Shown in pieces: positions 1 to 7,161 of a stretch of 35,385 nt of DNA. Where the stretch lies: assembly GCA_021775325.1 (NCBI GenBank), contig JAJFID010000384.1:1-35385 (forward strand). Reading direction: 5' to 3'. The position numbers were made by a program, and so were the translations under genes. The stretch's first letter is position 1. Every line of letters starts with the position of its first letter. Source of the DNA: Rhodospirillales bacterium. Lineage in GTDB: Bacteria; Pseudomonadota; Alphaproteobacteria; Rhodospirillales; Casp-alpha2. Under the pieces are notes generated by a model, which was not told the DNA's origin, did not search any database, and saw only the letters and a program-made list of their open reading frames with translations.

Positions 1-18
1 CTGACAGCTTTATGTCAG
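1..18. promoter_or_regulatory. Inverted repeat upstream of WYL regulator, candidate operator
   Basis: The first 18 bases form a perfect 6-6-6 inverted repeat, CTGACA-N6-TGTCAG, 40 bases before the regulator's start codon. Its position suits an autoregulatory operator, or an operator shared with a divergent gene outside the window. It could extend to the left of base 1, which cannot be seen. Function is inferred from symmetry and position only. Confidence 0.35.
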
Positions 19-57
19 CAGTGATGGTGTGATAGCCTCTCTGCGAGGAGGTTTTCC

Positions 58-732
58 ATGCGCCGGGCTGACAGACTGTTTGAATTAATCCAGGAACTGC
101 GCGCGGCAAGCGGCCCTGTCACGGCGGCCCAACTGGCAGCACGGCTGGAAGTTACGCCGCGTACAATCTATCGGGACGTGGCGTCATTGCAGGGCATGCG
201 GGTCCCCATCGATGGCGAAGCGGGTGTCGGGTACATCATGCGTCGTGGTTATGACCTGCCGCCGCTCATGTTCACGACGGACGAGGTGGAAGCTATCACG
301 GTGGGTCTGAACCTGCTGGTACGAACCGGTGATACGGGCCTGCAAAGCGCGGCACGATCCGTCGCGGCGAAAATCGCCACGGTCCTGCCGCTGGAGCAGA
401 CAGCATTGAGCGACAAAGCGCTTCAGGTTTCCGACCACGGTATACCCGTGCCGGATCTGGACATGGGTATGATCAGAACGAGCGTCCGCGAAGAAGAGGC
501 GCTGCTGATTCACTATATCAATCAGGCCGGAGAAAACAGCAAACGAACGATCCTGCCACTGGCTGTTACCTATCATGCTGAGGTCATTGTCATCGCCGCG
601 TGGTGTGAGTGGCGACAGGACTTCCGGCACTTCCGCGCCGACCGGGTCAGTCAATGCACAAACACCGGCCAGTCTTTCAAAGACAGAGGGCACGAGTTAA
701 GACAGACGTGGTACAGGGAATATGGTCGGTAG
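58..732 (+). CDS. YafY-type HTH/WYL-domain transcriptional regulator
   Basis: A 224-residue DNA-binding regulator. Residues 1-60 form an HTH_11/DeoR-like winged helix (ADRLFELIQELRAASGPVTA, then RTIYRDVASL as recognition helix). Residues ~135-215 form a WYL-type ligand-sensing domain, with the YafY-family signature AAWCEWRQDFRHFRADRV near the C-terminus. Length matches the short YafY subgroup. The ATG at 58 has a strong GAGGAGG Shine-Dalgarno at 45-51. Family members usually control a divergent or adjacent small operon, but the upstream neighbour is outside the window, so the target is unknown. The family assignment is firm; the ligand is not known. Confidence 0.9.
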   Translation: MRRADRLFELIQELRAASGPVTAAQLAARLEVTPRTIYRDVASLQGMRVPIDGEAGVGYIMRRGYDLPPLMFTTDEVEAITVGLNLLVRTGDTGLQSAARSVAAKIATVLPLEQTALSDKALQVSDHGIPVPDLDMGMIRTSVREEEALLIHYINQAGENSKRTILPLAVTYHAEVIVIAAWCEWRQDFRHFRADRVSQCTNTGQSFKDRGHELRQTWYREYGR

Positions 733-749
733 AAATCAGGCTTGAAAGC

Positions 750-2849
750 CTATAGCTCGTTTTCACCTGAGGGACGCGTCGACTTGCCGGTTTCCGGTTT
801 GACGGGCGTGATACGACTGACCAGATCGTCCAGCATGTGCTGCAGGTATTCGGACTGGGACAACAATTTGTTGGTCGCCTCAAGCGCTTCGTTGGATGCC
901 GTAGAGGCAATTTCATGCGCAACTGTTGTGACCGTGTCGAGGGACTTCCTGACACTGACCACGAGACGCTCGGCCCGGCTGACGGCGTCCCGGATTGTGC
1001 TAAATCGCGGACTGTCTGTTCCGCCCGAGCCTTGAGCCGCATCCCGGTCAGATGACAGATAGACAAGATTGTCGTCGCCCTTGCCACCGTCCTGCTGGTT
1101 GCTCGATCTGAACACAATCAGATTCGCTTCGTCACGGATTGTGGACACGCACAGTTCCAGATCAACAAGCTGGCGGGCGGTATCAGCCAGGGTCTGGATC
1201 AGGGCTTCAGTTCGCTCGACGTCCACTGTGGCGGCAGTTACGTATTCGCTGATTTGCGTCAGGTGCTTGGAAGCCGCGCCAATGGAACTGGAAGGCTGGT
1301 CGCCCATACCATGTTTCGATTCGCCGGTCAGTTCGGACAATCCGCCAATGCCGGAACCGAGCGGTCCGAAAGTCTTTGGACCCGTTGATCCAGCAGCGGA
1401 CGCCGCAGCGGGCTGTGACGGCGCTTCCGGTTCAATCCGGTCTGTATCACCTGACCGTTGTGGCGTCTCGGTGTGACTCGCCGCCAGTTGCTCCAGGGCT
1501 TCTTCCGGTGTTGGTTCCGGCGGCAATGCGCTGCCCATACCCGGACTTAAGGCGGGTTCAACCCGGTCAATTTCACTAGCGGCTGGCGTCAGGTCTTCTT
1601 CGTTTGCGCCTTCGGCGGCCTTGGCATCATCTTTGGGTTCAGCATCACGTTCGGCCTGACGCATCGCCGCGTCCATGGACAGGCGCATGCGTGCATCATC
1701 CAGTTCTGCACGCATGTGATCCAGTTCAGCCAGATGGTCGAGCCAGTTATCCAGCGCCCGGGCCATACGGCCAATAGCGTCAATATTTCCCCGTAACGGT
1801 ACGGTCATGAACCTGTCACCGCGGGCCAGTTGTTCCGTGGCGTCGGACAGTCGCCGCAACGGGCTGGTGATGCTGCGCATGATAACTACGCCGCTGAGGA
1901 TCAGAAACAGAATGGTACCGGCGCTGGCAAGGGCTGTCACCTGACGGGCCAGCAGGTGTTCACGCTCGAATGCATCCGGCGCGGCGCGGGCAAACTGGCC
2001 GGAAAACTCTGCGATGTTACGCAGGGCCGGACCCACGTAATCGAGTATTTCCTCGAACGCCTGCGGCGCGGATTCAAGCCGCGCACGGGTATCGTTCATG
2101 GCCAGCATAACAGACGCATGGGTACGCAATACACGCTGCAGATCCGTCTTCACGGATTCCGTGACATCAGACCTGGCGATAAGGCCATTCAGCTTTTCGT
2201 ATTCACCCGCAATGCGGGCCCGGTCTGCCGCGCTGTTGGGTGCGGGTTCCGTTTCTGCTTCCCGGTCGAGGGCGTCAAAGTCGGCCAGCAACGCCCGCAG
2301 GCCATTACTTTCAAGCGCCTCACGCACATCCCGTGCGGCGTCATGGCGCTGGGCGCGAATACCTGTCGTCTCCGTCATACCCAGCACGGCCGCATTTTCG
2401 ATAGCAGCGGAGAACTCACTGCCGTAATCGGCAAATGCGTCGCGAATGGTAATGGTGGAATCACGTATGGGCGCGGTCTGCTCCATGCCCTGAACGGTGC
2501 CAAGCGCCACGGCGACCCGATCCACGGCACGGCGATGGGCCTGCACCACGGCGGGATCACGATCAGCCCGGGCACGACGGTCCTGAACCCGGACATCCTC
2601 AATAGCAGTATTCAGTTCACTGATGGCGCTGGAAATGCGCTGGGCATCTTTCCAGGTGCTCAGCGACCGGGCCAGTCGGTCATCCACATAGACGTACACC
2701 GTCGCCAGTGCCGCCATGGCGATAACGCCAATAAAGAAATACAATGCTGTACGTGTGGACAGGGGCGTGCCGCCCAGGAACGACTTGTCCGCATACTCCT
2801 GCGCACGCAAATCCAGGTACGGTTCGTTGAGTTGTGATTCCCGACTCAT
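750..2849 (-). CDS. Membrane HAMP-domain receptor with degenerate chemoreceptor-like tail
   Basis: A 699-residue inner-membrane sensor starting at ATG 2849; an in-frame TTG at 2876 would add nine residues and looks less likely. A first membrane segment lies at ~34-54, then a helical periplasmic domain of ~250 residues rich in Ala/Arg/Glu, a second membrane segment at ~308-328 and a HAMP domain at ~326-380. A charged, Pro/Ala-rich linker follows (~400-520), then a long helical region to ~680. In that region IRDEANLIVFRSSNQQDGG sits where a chemoreceptor hairpin tip (QTNLLALNAAIEAARAGE-like) would be, but it is badly eroded. There is no histidine kinase, cyclase or phosphatase domain. It probably signals by helix-helix contacts; the partner is unknown. 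Confidence 0.72.
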   Translation of the reverse strand: MSRESQLNEPYLDLRAQEYADKSFLGGTPLSTRTALYFFIGVIAMAALATVYVYVDDRLARSLSTWKDAQRISSAISELNTAIEDVRVQDRRARADRDPAVVQAHRRAVDRVAVALGTVQGMEQTAPIRDSTITIRDAFADYGSEFSAAIENAAVLGMTETTGIRAQRHDAARDVREALESNGLRALLADFDALDREAETEPAPNSAADRARIAGEYEKLNGLIARSDVTESVKTDLQRVLRTHASVMLAMNDTRARLESAPQAFEEILDYVGPALRNIAEFSGQFARAAPDAFEREHLLARQVTALASAGTILFLILSGVVIMRSITSPLRRLSDATEQLARGDRFMTVPLRGNIDAIGRMARALDNWLDHLAELDHMRAELDDARMRLSMDAAMRQAERDAEPKDDAKAAEGANEEDLTPAASEIDRVEPALSPGMGSALPPEPTPEEALEQLAASHTETPQRSGDTDRIEPEAPSQPAAASAAGSTGPKTFGPLGSGIGGLSELTGESKHGMGDQPSSSIGAASKHLTQISEYVTAATVDVERTEALIQTLADTARQLVDLELCVSTIRDEANLIVFRSSNQQDGGKGDDNLVYLSSDRDAAQGSGGTDSPRFSTIRDAVSRAERLVVSVRKSLDTVTTVAHEIASTASNEALEATNKLLSQSEYLQHMLDDLVSRITPVKPETGKSTRPSGENEL

Positions 2850-3026
2850 GCCTGCTCTGTCTAACCCGCTTCCCAACCGCTTTTATTGCCCCATGTATAA
2901 CAGGGTTGTGAATTCTATGCCAAATCGACCGGAATACATAGTGTCACACGACATTATTTTTCACGGATCAAGTACCCCGTGCAAAAGCCGGAATACAGCC
3001 CTTTTATCGTATTTCCGCCCCTGTAC

Positions 3027-3055
3027 TTGAAAAATCCGGCGTTTTAGGTTAGATT
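3027..3055 (+). promoter_or_regulatory. Putative sigma70-type promoter for small YjfB-like gene
   Basis: TTGAAA at 3027-3032 and TAGATT at 3050-3055 are separated by 17 bases, close to the housekeeping consensus. A start site near 3062 would give a ~56-base leader before the GTG at 3118. Seen by pattern only. Confidence 0.5.
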
Positions 3056-3117
3056 CTAGCCTGTAACGTAAAAAGGTGCGCGGATATGCGTGCCTGTTTG
3101 TGTGACTGGAGTTTGAT

Positions 3118-3300
3118 GTGATTGATCCTGCTATGACACCGGGTGCGATAAAAACCGGCATGCTGGCCCTTAAAATGGCAGTACAGCAGGAACGTGACGT
3201 GGCGGCTGTCGCCCTGCGTCAGGCCAACGAACAACCCGCGTTCGAAGGCAAGGGTTCTGCAAATCCCCATCTGGGCCAAGTTCTGGACGTCAGCGTCTAG
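3118..3300 (+). CDS. Small YjfB-like hypothetical protein
   Basis: A 60-residue protein starting at GTG 3118, supported by GGAG at 3108-3111 with a 6-base spacer. The body (MLALKMAVQQERDVAAVALR) is a Gln/Ala-rich amphipathic helix resembling small YjfB-type 'putative motility' proteins, which carry a similar helix and short tail. It has its own promoter-like sequence upstream and a strong hairpin downstream, so it is probably a monocistronic, well-expressed unit. No membrane segment or signal peptide is visible. The YjfB link rests on general pattern and is tentative; that the gene is real is better supported by its signals. Confidence 0.6.
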   Translation: MIDPAMTPGAIKTGMLALKMAVQQERDVAAVALRQANEQPAFEGKGSANPHLGQVLDVSV

Positions 3301-3334
3301 TACGGACACATTGAAGCCACTCCTATTCTTGCAC

Positions 3335-3360
3335 TGGGCCCCTTCCGGGCCCATTGTTGT
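3335..3360 (+). terminator. Rho-independent-type terminator after small YjfB-like gene
   Basis: TGGGCCC (3335-3341) pairs perfectly with GGGCCCA (3347-3353) around a 5-base loop and is followed by a T-rich stretch TTGTTGT. It lies 34 bases after the stop codon at 3300 and just before the Nudix gene. Confidence 0.6.
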
Positions 3361-3363
3361 AAC

Positions 3364-3897
3364 ATGAGTGATGACACACGCGATATCCAGACTGGCTCCG
3401 GGCCCAGCGTGGAGGAAATCCCCCACGGTGACAATCGGGCACGACTGGTATGCCCTGATTGTGGTTATGTCGAGTACAGCAACCCGAAGGTCGTCACGGG
3501 TGCTCTGTGTTTCTGGCAGGACCAGGTCCTGTTATGTCGCCGGGCCATCAATCCGCGCAAGGGATTCTGGACTTTTCCCGGCGGTTATCTGGAACTGAAT
3601 GAAACCACAGCCGATGGCGCCATGCGCGAAGCCAGAGAGGAAGCCAACGTGCAAATCCATATTGATGGCCTGATCGGTGTCTATGAGTTACCGCACATCA
3701 GCCATATCTATGTCATTCATCACGCGAGGTTAGCTTCACCGGACTACTCGCCGGGCGCAGAAAGCGAGGACGTGCAATTGTTCCACTGGGATGACATCCC
3801 CTGGGATGAACTGGCGTTCAGCAGTGTCAAATGGGCGCTGGACCGTCACCGGGCCGCCGCGCCTGCCGATATTCACACGGCTGCGCCCGGGTTTTAA
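3364..3897 (+). CDS. Nudix hydrolase with N-terminal CxxC zinc-ribbon segment
   Basis: A 177-residue cytoplasmic Nudix pyrophosphohydrolase. A single CPDC knuckle (Cys30, Cys33) precedes the motif YSNPKVVTGALCF, typical of the ADP-ribose/NADH-type Nudix group with an N-terminal zinc ribbon. The Nudix box at ~74-96 has the pattern G-x5-E-x7-REAREE, with the catalytic glutamates present; the usual Gly after EE-x is Asn. Only one CxxC pair is visible, so metal binding may need another partner or be lost. The ATG at 3364 follows the terminator hairpin directly and has no obvious Shine-Dalgarno, so a leaderless or weakly translated message is possible. The substrate cannot be read from sequence. 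Confidence 0.88.
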   Translation: MSDDTRDIQTGSGPSVEEIPHGDNRARLVCPDCGYVEYSNPKVVTGALCFWQDQVLLCRRAINPRKGFWTFPGGYLELNETTADGAMREAREEANVQIHIDGLIGVYELPHISHIYVIHHARLASPDYSPGAESEDVQLFHWDDIPWDELAFSSVKWALDRHRAAAPADIHTAAPGF

Positions 3898-3973
3898 CAC
3901 AAAATTCAGACGTTTTTTGTGGCCGGGTGGAATCTTTACATTCTGTTAACCATTACTGCCTAGGGTGACGTTC

Positions 3974-4201
3974 ATGAACGACGTTTCCCAAATAGTTCGC
4001 GCGCCCGTCCCCGGTCAAATTGCCCCCAAACCCAAGGGTTATCAGGCGACCATCGAGGTCAAGAACCGCGCCAACGTGAGCACAGCAGGCCAGACGCCGG
4101 AAGAAATTCTGGCCGTCCGCAAACTGGGCCGCGAACTGTCCGCATCCGAAGCACCCCGAGACGACGTCCCGCGCGGGTTCTATCTGGATATTCTGGTATA
4201 G
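3974..4201 (+). CDS. Small hypothetical protein
   Basis: A 75-residue protein not recognised. ATG 3974 is preferred because AGGGTGA precedes it by about 7 bases; GTG 3965 in the same frame would add three residues. The N-terminus is Pro-rich and probably extended; the C-terminal half is charged and helical (PEEILAVRKLGRELSASEAP) and ends in a hydrophobic tail. No membrane segment, signal peptide or metal-binding motif is seen. It is followed, convergently, by the DUF924 gene 12 bases away. Confidence 0.55.
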   Translation: MNDVSQIVRAPVPGQIAPKPKGYQATIEVKNRANVSTAGQTPEEILAVRKLGRELSASEAPRDDVPRGFYLDILV

Positions 4202-4213
4202 ATCGAACCAAGT

Positions 4214-4798
4214 CTAGAACGACGAATTGGGTAGCTTCAAAAATTCCACTTCTTCAGGTGTGCTGGTACGGCCAAGAAAATCGTTGCGGTGGGGAAAACG
4301 TCCGAACTGCTCGATCACATCCCGGTGGCGTATGGCATAATCCGTGGTGGACGGGTCGCCCAGCGCGGTAATCAGGTCCACTGCGTAGTTCTGATGGGCC
4401 AAATCTTCGCTATGCTCAAAAGGCAGATAGGCAAACATACGCTGGATGTTCAGCAACTGGCTATCGAGACCGGTGTCAATGTACTGCTGCGCCATGATCA
4501 CAGCTTTTGCATCGGTGGCGAAGGCCCGTGCCGTAGCGCGAAACATATTCCGCGGCACCTGATCGAGCAAAATGATGAGGGCAAGCCCTCCATTTACATC
4601 GCTGATCCAGTGGTCCAGATCACCATTCGCCGCCGCGTCGTGATGGGGCAGCAGGGTTTCGCGAATCGCCGTATCGAAGTCTTCAAACGAGCCCCACCAC
4701 TGTTCACGGTTCTTGCCAAATGTCTCCGAATCCGGCGCCCCAAACCACACGGTGAGCATGGCGTCGATGTCGCTGCGTTCCTGTTTTGAAATTTCCAT
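4214..4798 (-). CDS. DUF924 family protein
   Basis: A 194-residue soluble, all-helical protein starting at ATG 4798, where GCGAGG provides a ribosome site; longer in-frame starts lack one. Family landmarks are VLTVWFGAPDSE-like near the start (here MLTVWFGAP), LALIILLDQVPRNMFR in the middle, and HRDVIEQFGRFPHRNDFLGR near the end. These are the hallmark segments of DUF924, whose fold is related to tetratricopeptide-like helices and whose biochemical role is unknown. It is divergent from the AtzG-like gene, with 59 bases between their starts. The family call is firm; function is unknown. Confidence 0.88.
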   Translation of the reverse strand: MEISKQERSDIDAMLTVWFGAPDSETFGKNREQWWGSFEDFDTAIRETLLPHHDAAANGDLDHWISDVNGGLALIILLDQVPRNMFRATARAFATDAKAVIMAQQYIDTGLDSQLLNIQRMFAYLPFEHSEDLAHQNYAVDLITALGDPSTTDYAIRHRDVIEQFGRFPHRNDFLGRTSTPEEVEFLKLPNSSF

Positions 4799-4857
4799 TG
4801 TGCCTCGCCTGTCAGTTTTGCCTATGGTACGCTCAAGGCCAATCCAAAGGAAGACAC

Positions 4858-5067
4858 ATGAGCGATTCACGCATACAAACAATCACCGACTGGGCCGTTC
4901 AGGGACAGAAGTTGCCCGCCGACGCGCTTGATCTGAACGAACCTGCCGCTAGCGTCCTGAAAGCCATGGATCTGGCCCGGGAAACAGCGCGATCCCTTGA
5001 TCTTCCCTTCGAGACGGAGCCCGCCAGTTTTGTCAAACTGCTGCATGATCTGGCCCCAACCAGATGA
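4858..5067 (+). CDS. AtzG-like small amidase partner (DUF4089-like)
   Basis: A 69-residue protein starting at ATG 4858 with AAAGGAAG upstream. It overlaps the amidase gene by four bases (ATGA), implying translational coupling and a fixed subunit ratio. Its helical layout (ASVLKAMDLARETARSLDLP, then EPASFVKLL) resembles AtzG/DUF4089 proteins, short subunits that pair with AtzE-type amidases in a GatC/GatA-like manner. The canonical C-terminal APVF motif is replaced by EPASF, so similarity is partial. The call rests mainly on size, helix pattern and its position directly before the amidase. Confidence 0.62.
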   Translation: MSDSRIQTITDWAVQGQKLPADALDLNEPAASVLKAMDLARETARSLDLPFETEPASFVKLLHDLAPTR

Positions 5068-6491
5068 CGGATACCACGCTGCATGAAATGACGCTGGCCG
5101 GTGCCGCCCGCGCCCTGCAGACGGGCGATGTATCGTCAGAAGACCTCACCCGCCACACCATCAATCGACTGGAAACTCACGGTCCTGTCCTGAACTGTAT
5201 TGCGGCTGTTTATGCGGATGAAGCCATCGGTTCAGCAAAAGCATCAGATGCCGCCCGTGTACGGGGTGAAACAACCGGCACCCTGCACGGTGTTCCGATG
5301 GCACATAAGGATATGTACTATCGCGCCGGCTGGACCAGCGAGAACGGGTCGAAAATTCGTCAGGGCCACGTACCGGATTATTCGTCCACGGCCATACTGC
5401 GACTCGATCAGGCCGGTGCCATCGATGTGGGCCGCCTGAACATGGTGGAATTCGCCCTCGGCATTACCGGTCATAACGAAATCACAGGCCATGTGCGCAA
5501 TCCGTGGCATACGGATTACATTACCGGCGGCTCGTCCAGTGGTTCCGGTTCGGCTGTGGCGGCGCGGCTGGTTTACGGCTCGCTCGGCTCGGATACAGGT
5601 GGATCGATCCGGTTTCCGGCGGCCTGCTGCGGGATTACCGGAATCAAGCCGACCTGGTCCCGCGTCAGCCGTTATGGTGCCATGCCGCTGGCACCCTCGC
5701 TGGACTGCGTGGGGCCGCTGGCGCGAACGGCTGAAGACTGCGCCATCCTGCTAAACGCCATTGCCGGTTATGATGAGAACGATCCCCGGTCCAGCCGCCA
5801 CCCGGTTGACGATTATGTGGATGGCCTGGAAAACAGCATCCGGGGCTTGCGCATCGCCGTTCCGGCCAACCTGTTTTATGACCCGGTCACGGACGAGATT
5901 CGTAACCACGTGGAACAAAGTCTGGACGTATTGCGACAGGCAGGGGCCGAGATTGTTACGGTCACGGTCCCGGACAGCACCGCCACCGCCAACATGCTCA
6001 ACAATCTGATCGGTGCCACGGAGGGTGCCTCGTTCCATAGCCGCTGGTTGCGCGAACGACCGGAAGATTACGGCTCACCCACCCTGATCCGGTTCATGGT
6101 CGGTGCCATGTGCCCGGCAGACAGGTATCAGGAAGCGCTGGCGCTCAGAACCGTCGTCCTCAAAGAATTCTCCGATGCTGTATTCGAGAAGGCCGATCTG
6201 TTCCACCTGCCGCTCATGCCCGCTGCGGTGCCGACAGTTGAGGAAACAGATTTCGCCAAAAAGACGGATGGATTTGCCGAGTTTGTTGCCAGTACCGGTC
6301 ACTGTGTGCGCCCGTTCAACTACATGGGTCTGCCCACGGCCAGTATCCCGTGTGGGTTTACAGGGAACGGTTTGCCAGTTTCCTACCAGCTTGTGGGCCG
6401 CCCGTTTGACGAAAAAACCATCCTGAATGCCGCGCATGTGTACCAGAAAGAAACCGACTGGTTGGCGCAGACGCCGCCAATGTTTGCCTGA
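5064..6491 (+). CDS. Amidase-signature hydrolase, AtzE-like
   Basis: A 475-residue amidase-signature enzyme that hydrolyses an amide or carboxyamide bond in the cytoplasm. The Ser-cisSer-Lys triad is visible: Lys82 in MAHKDMYY, Ser in GGSSSGSGSA (~155-163) and nucleophile Ser181 in GSDTGGSIR. Length matches the family. The small AtzG-like gene overlapping its start points to the AtzE (1-carboxybiuret hydrolase) branch rather than GatA, and there is no gatB nearby. A NIPSNAP-like gene follows 22 bases later, probably in the same transcript. The fold and chemistry are secure; the physiological substrate is not. Confidence 0.85.
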   Translation: MTDTTLHEMTLAGAARALQTGDVSSEDLTRHTINRLETHGPVLNCIAAVYADEAIGSAKASDAARVRGETTGTLHGVPMAHKDMYYRAGWTSENGSKIRQGHVPDYSSTAILRLDQAGAIDVGRLNMVEFALGITGHNEITGHVRNPWHTDYITGGSSSGSGSAVAARLVYGSLGSDTGGSIRFPAACCGITGIKPTWSRVSRYGAMPLAPSLDCVGPLARTAEDCAILLNAIAGYDENDPRSSRHPVDDYVDGLENSIRGLRIAVPANLFYDPVTDEIRNHVEQSLDVLRQAGAEIVTVTVPDSTATANMLNNLIGATEGASFHSRWLRERPEDYGSPTLIRFMVGAMCPADRYQEALALRTVVLKEFSDAVFEKADLFHLPLMPAAVPTVEETDFAKKTDGFAEFVASTGHCVRPFNYMGLPTASIPCGFTGNGLPVSYQLVGRPFDEKTILNAAHVYQKETDWLAQTPPMFA

Positions 6492-6513
6492 TCGCATCTC
6501 AAGGAAACGAATT

Positions 6514-7161
6514 TTGGAATCAGTTTATCATTACGCCGTTATCGAGAAGCCGGAAATGGCGGGGGCATCCGAAAACCGCCCGGACATTGATATGGAAAAC
6601 GCGGACTACAAACGCCAGCCGGACGTCCCGGCGATGCATCGGCATGTGGAAGGCTGGAATGGATTTGTTTGTGGTATTTTCCGGGGCGGCATGTTTGGTC
6701 TCAGGACTAATCAGATATCAATTCTCTCGGCATGGCAGCGCCCCGAGGACGCAGCAAACTGTTACCGCCCCCTATCCGAATTGAACGGTTATGTGGTCGC
6801 GGATCATGACTGTTTCACCGCAACGGTCAGACCACCGGAACCGTCCAGGCTTGATCGCGAGGGCTTCTACGTCATTCGCTGGATCAGAATGAACGACAGC
6901 GATGTCGACGAGTATACGCAACTGTGTCTTGAAACCTGGCCCGCATTCGAGGCCGCCGGCAACGCTCGCTGTTATGGCGTATTCGAGCGACCGGAGGAAA
7001 AGGGCATTTCCCGGCTGTTGATGCTGACCTGGTATGCATCCATGGATGCTTGGGAGACCTCGCGAAACCTTGATCCTGCCGACAGCGCCAAATGGTCGCG
7101 GCGCTCGGAAATGGAGCTGTCACATTGGGCCGACGGTGCCCGGCTGGCCAGTCTGTCCTAG
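6514..7161 (+). CDS. NIPSNAP-like / dimeric alpha-beta barrel protein
   Basis: A 215-residue soluble protein. TTG 6514 is chosen because AAGGA at 6501-6505 lies 8 bases upstream and the coding pattern starts there; the first in-frame ATG is at 6556. The sequence looks like two ferredoxin-like halves, one from ~5-110 and one from ~115-195 (FYVIRWIRM, then FEAAGNARCYGVFERP, LLMLTWYASMDAWETS), resembling NIPSNAP/stress-responsive barrel domains that bind small molecules. It lies 22 bases after the amidase, so it may act on or bind the same compound. Its stop codon overlaps that of the convergent amidase by four bases. The family assignment is by pattern only. Confidence 0.6.
   Translation: MESVYHYAVIEKPEMAGASENRPDIDMENADYKRQPDVPAMHRHVEGWNGFVCGIFRGGMFGLRTNQISILSAWQRPEDAANCYRPLSELNGYVVADHDCFTATVRPPEPSRLDREGFYVIRWIRMNDSDVDEYTQLCLETWPAFEAAGNARCYGVFERPEEKGISRLLMLTWYASMDAWETSRNLDPADSAKWSRRSEMELSHWADGARLASLS

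Noticed and set aside
1830-2837. A 335-codon open frame on the plus strand opposite the HAMP receptor gene
   Set aside because: It has no family features, is rich in Gly/His/Arg/Cys as expected of a shadow frame, and the minus-strand receptor explains the region.
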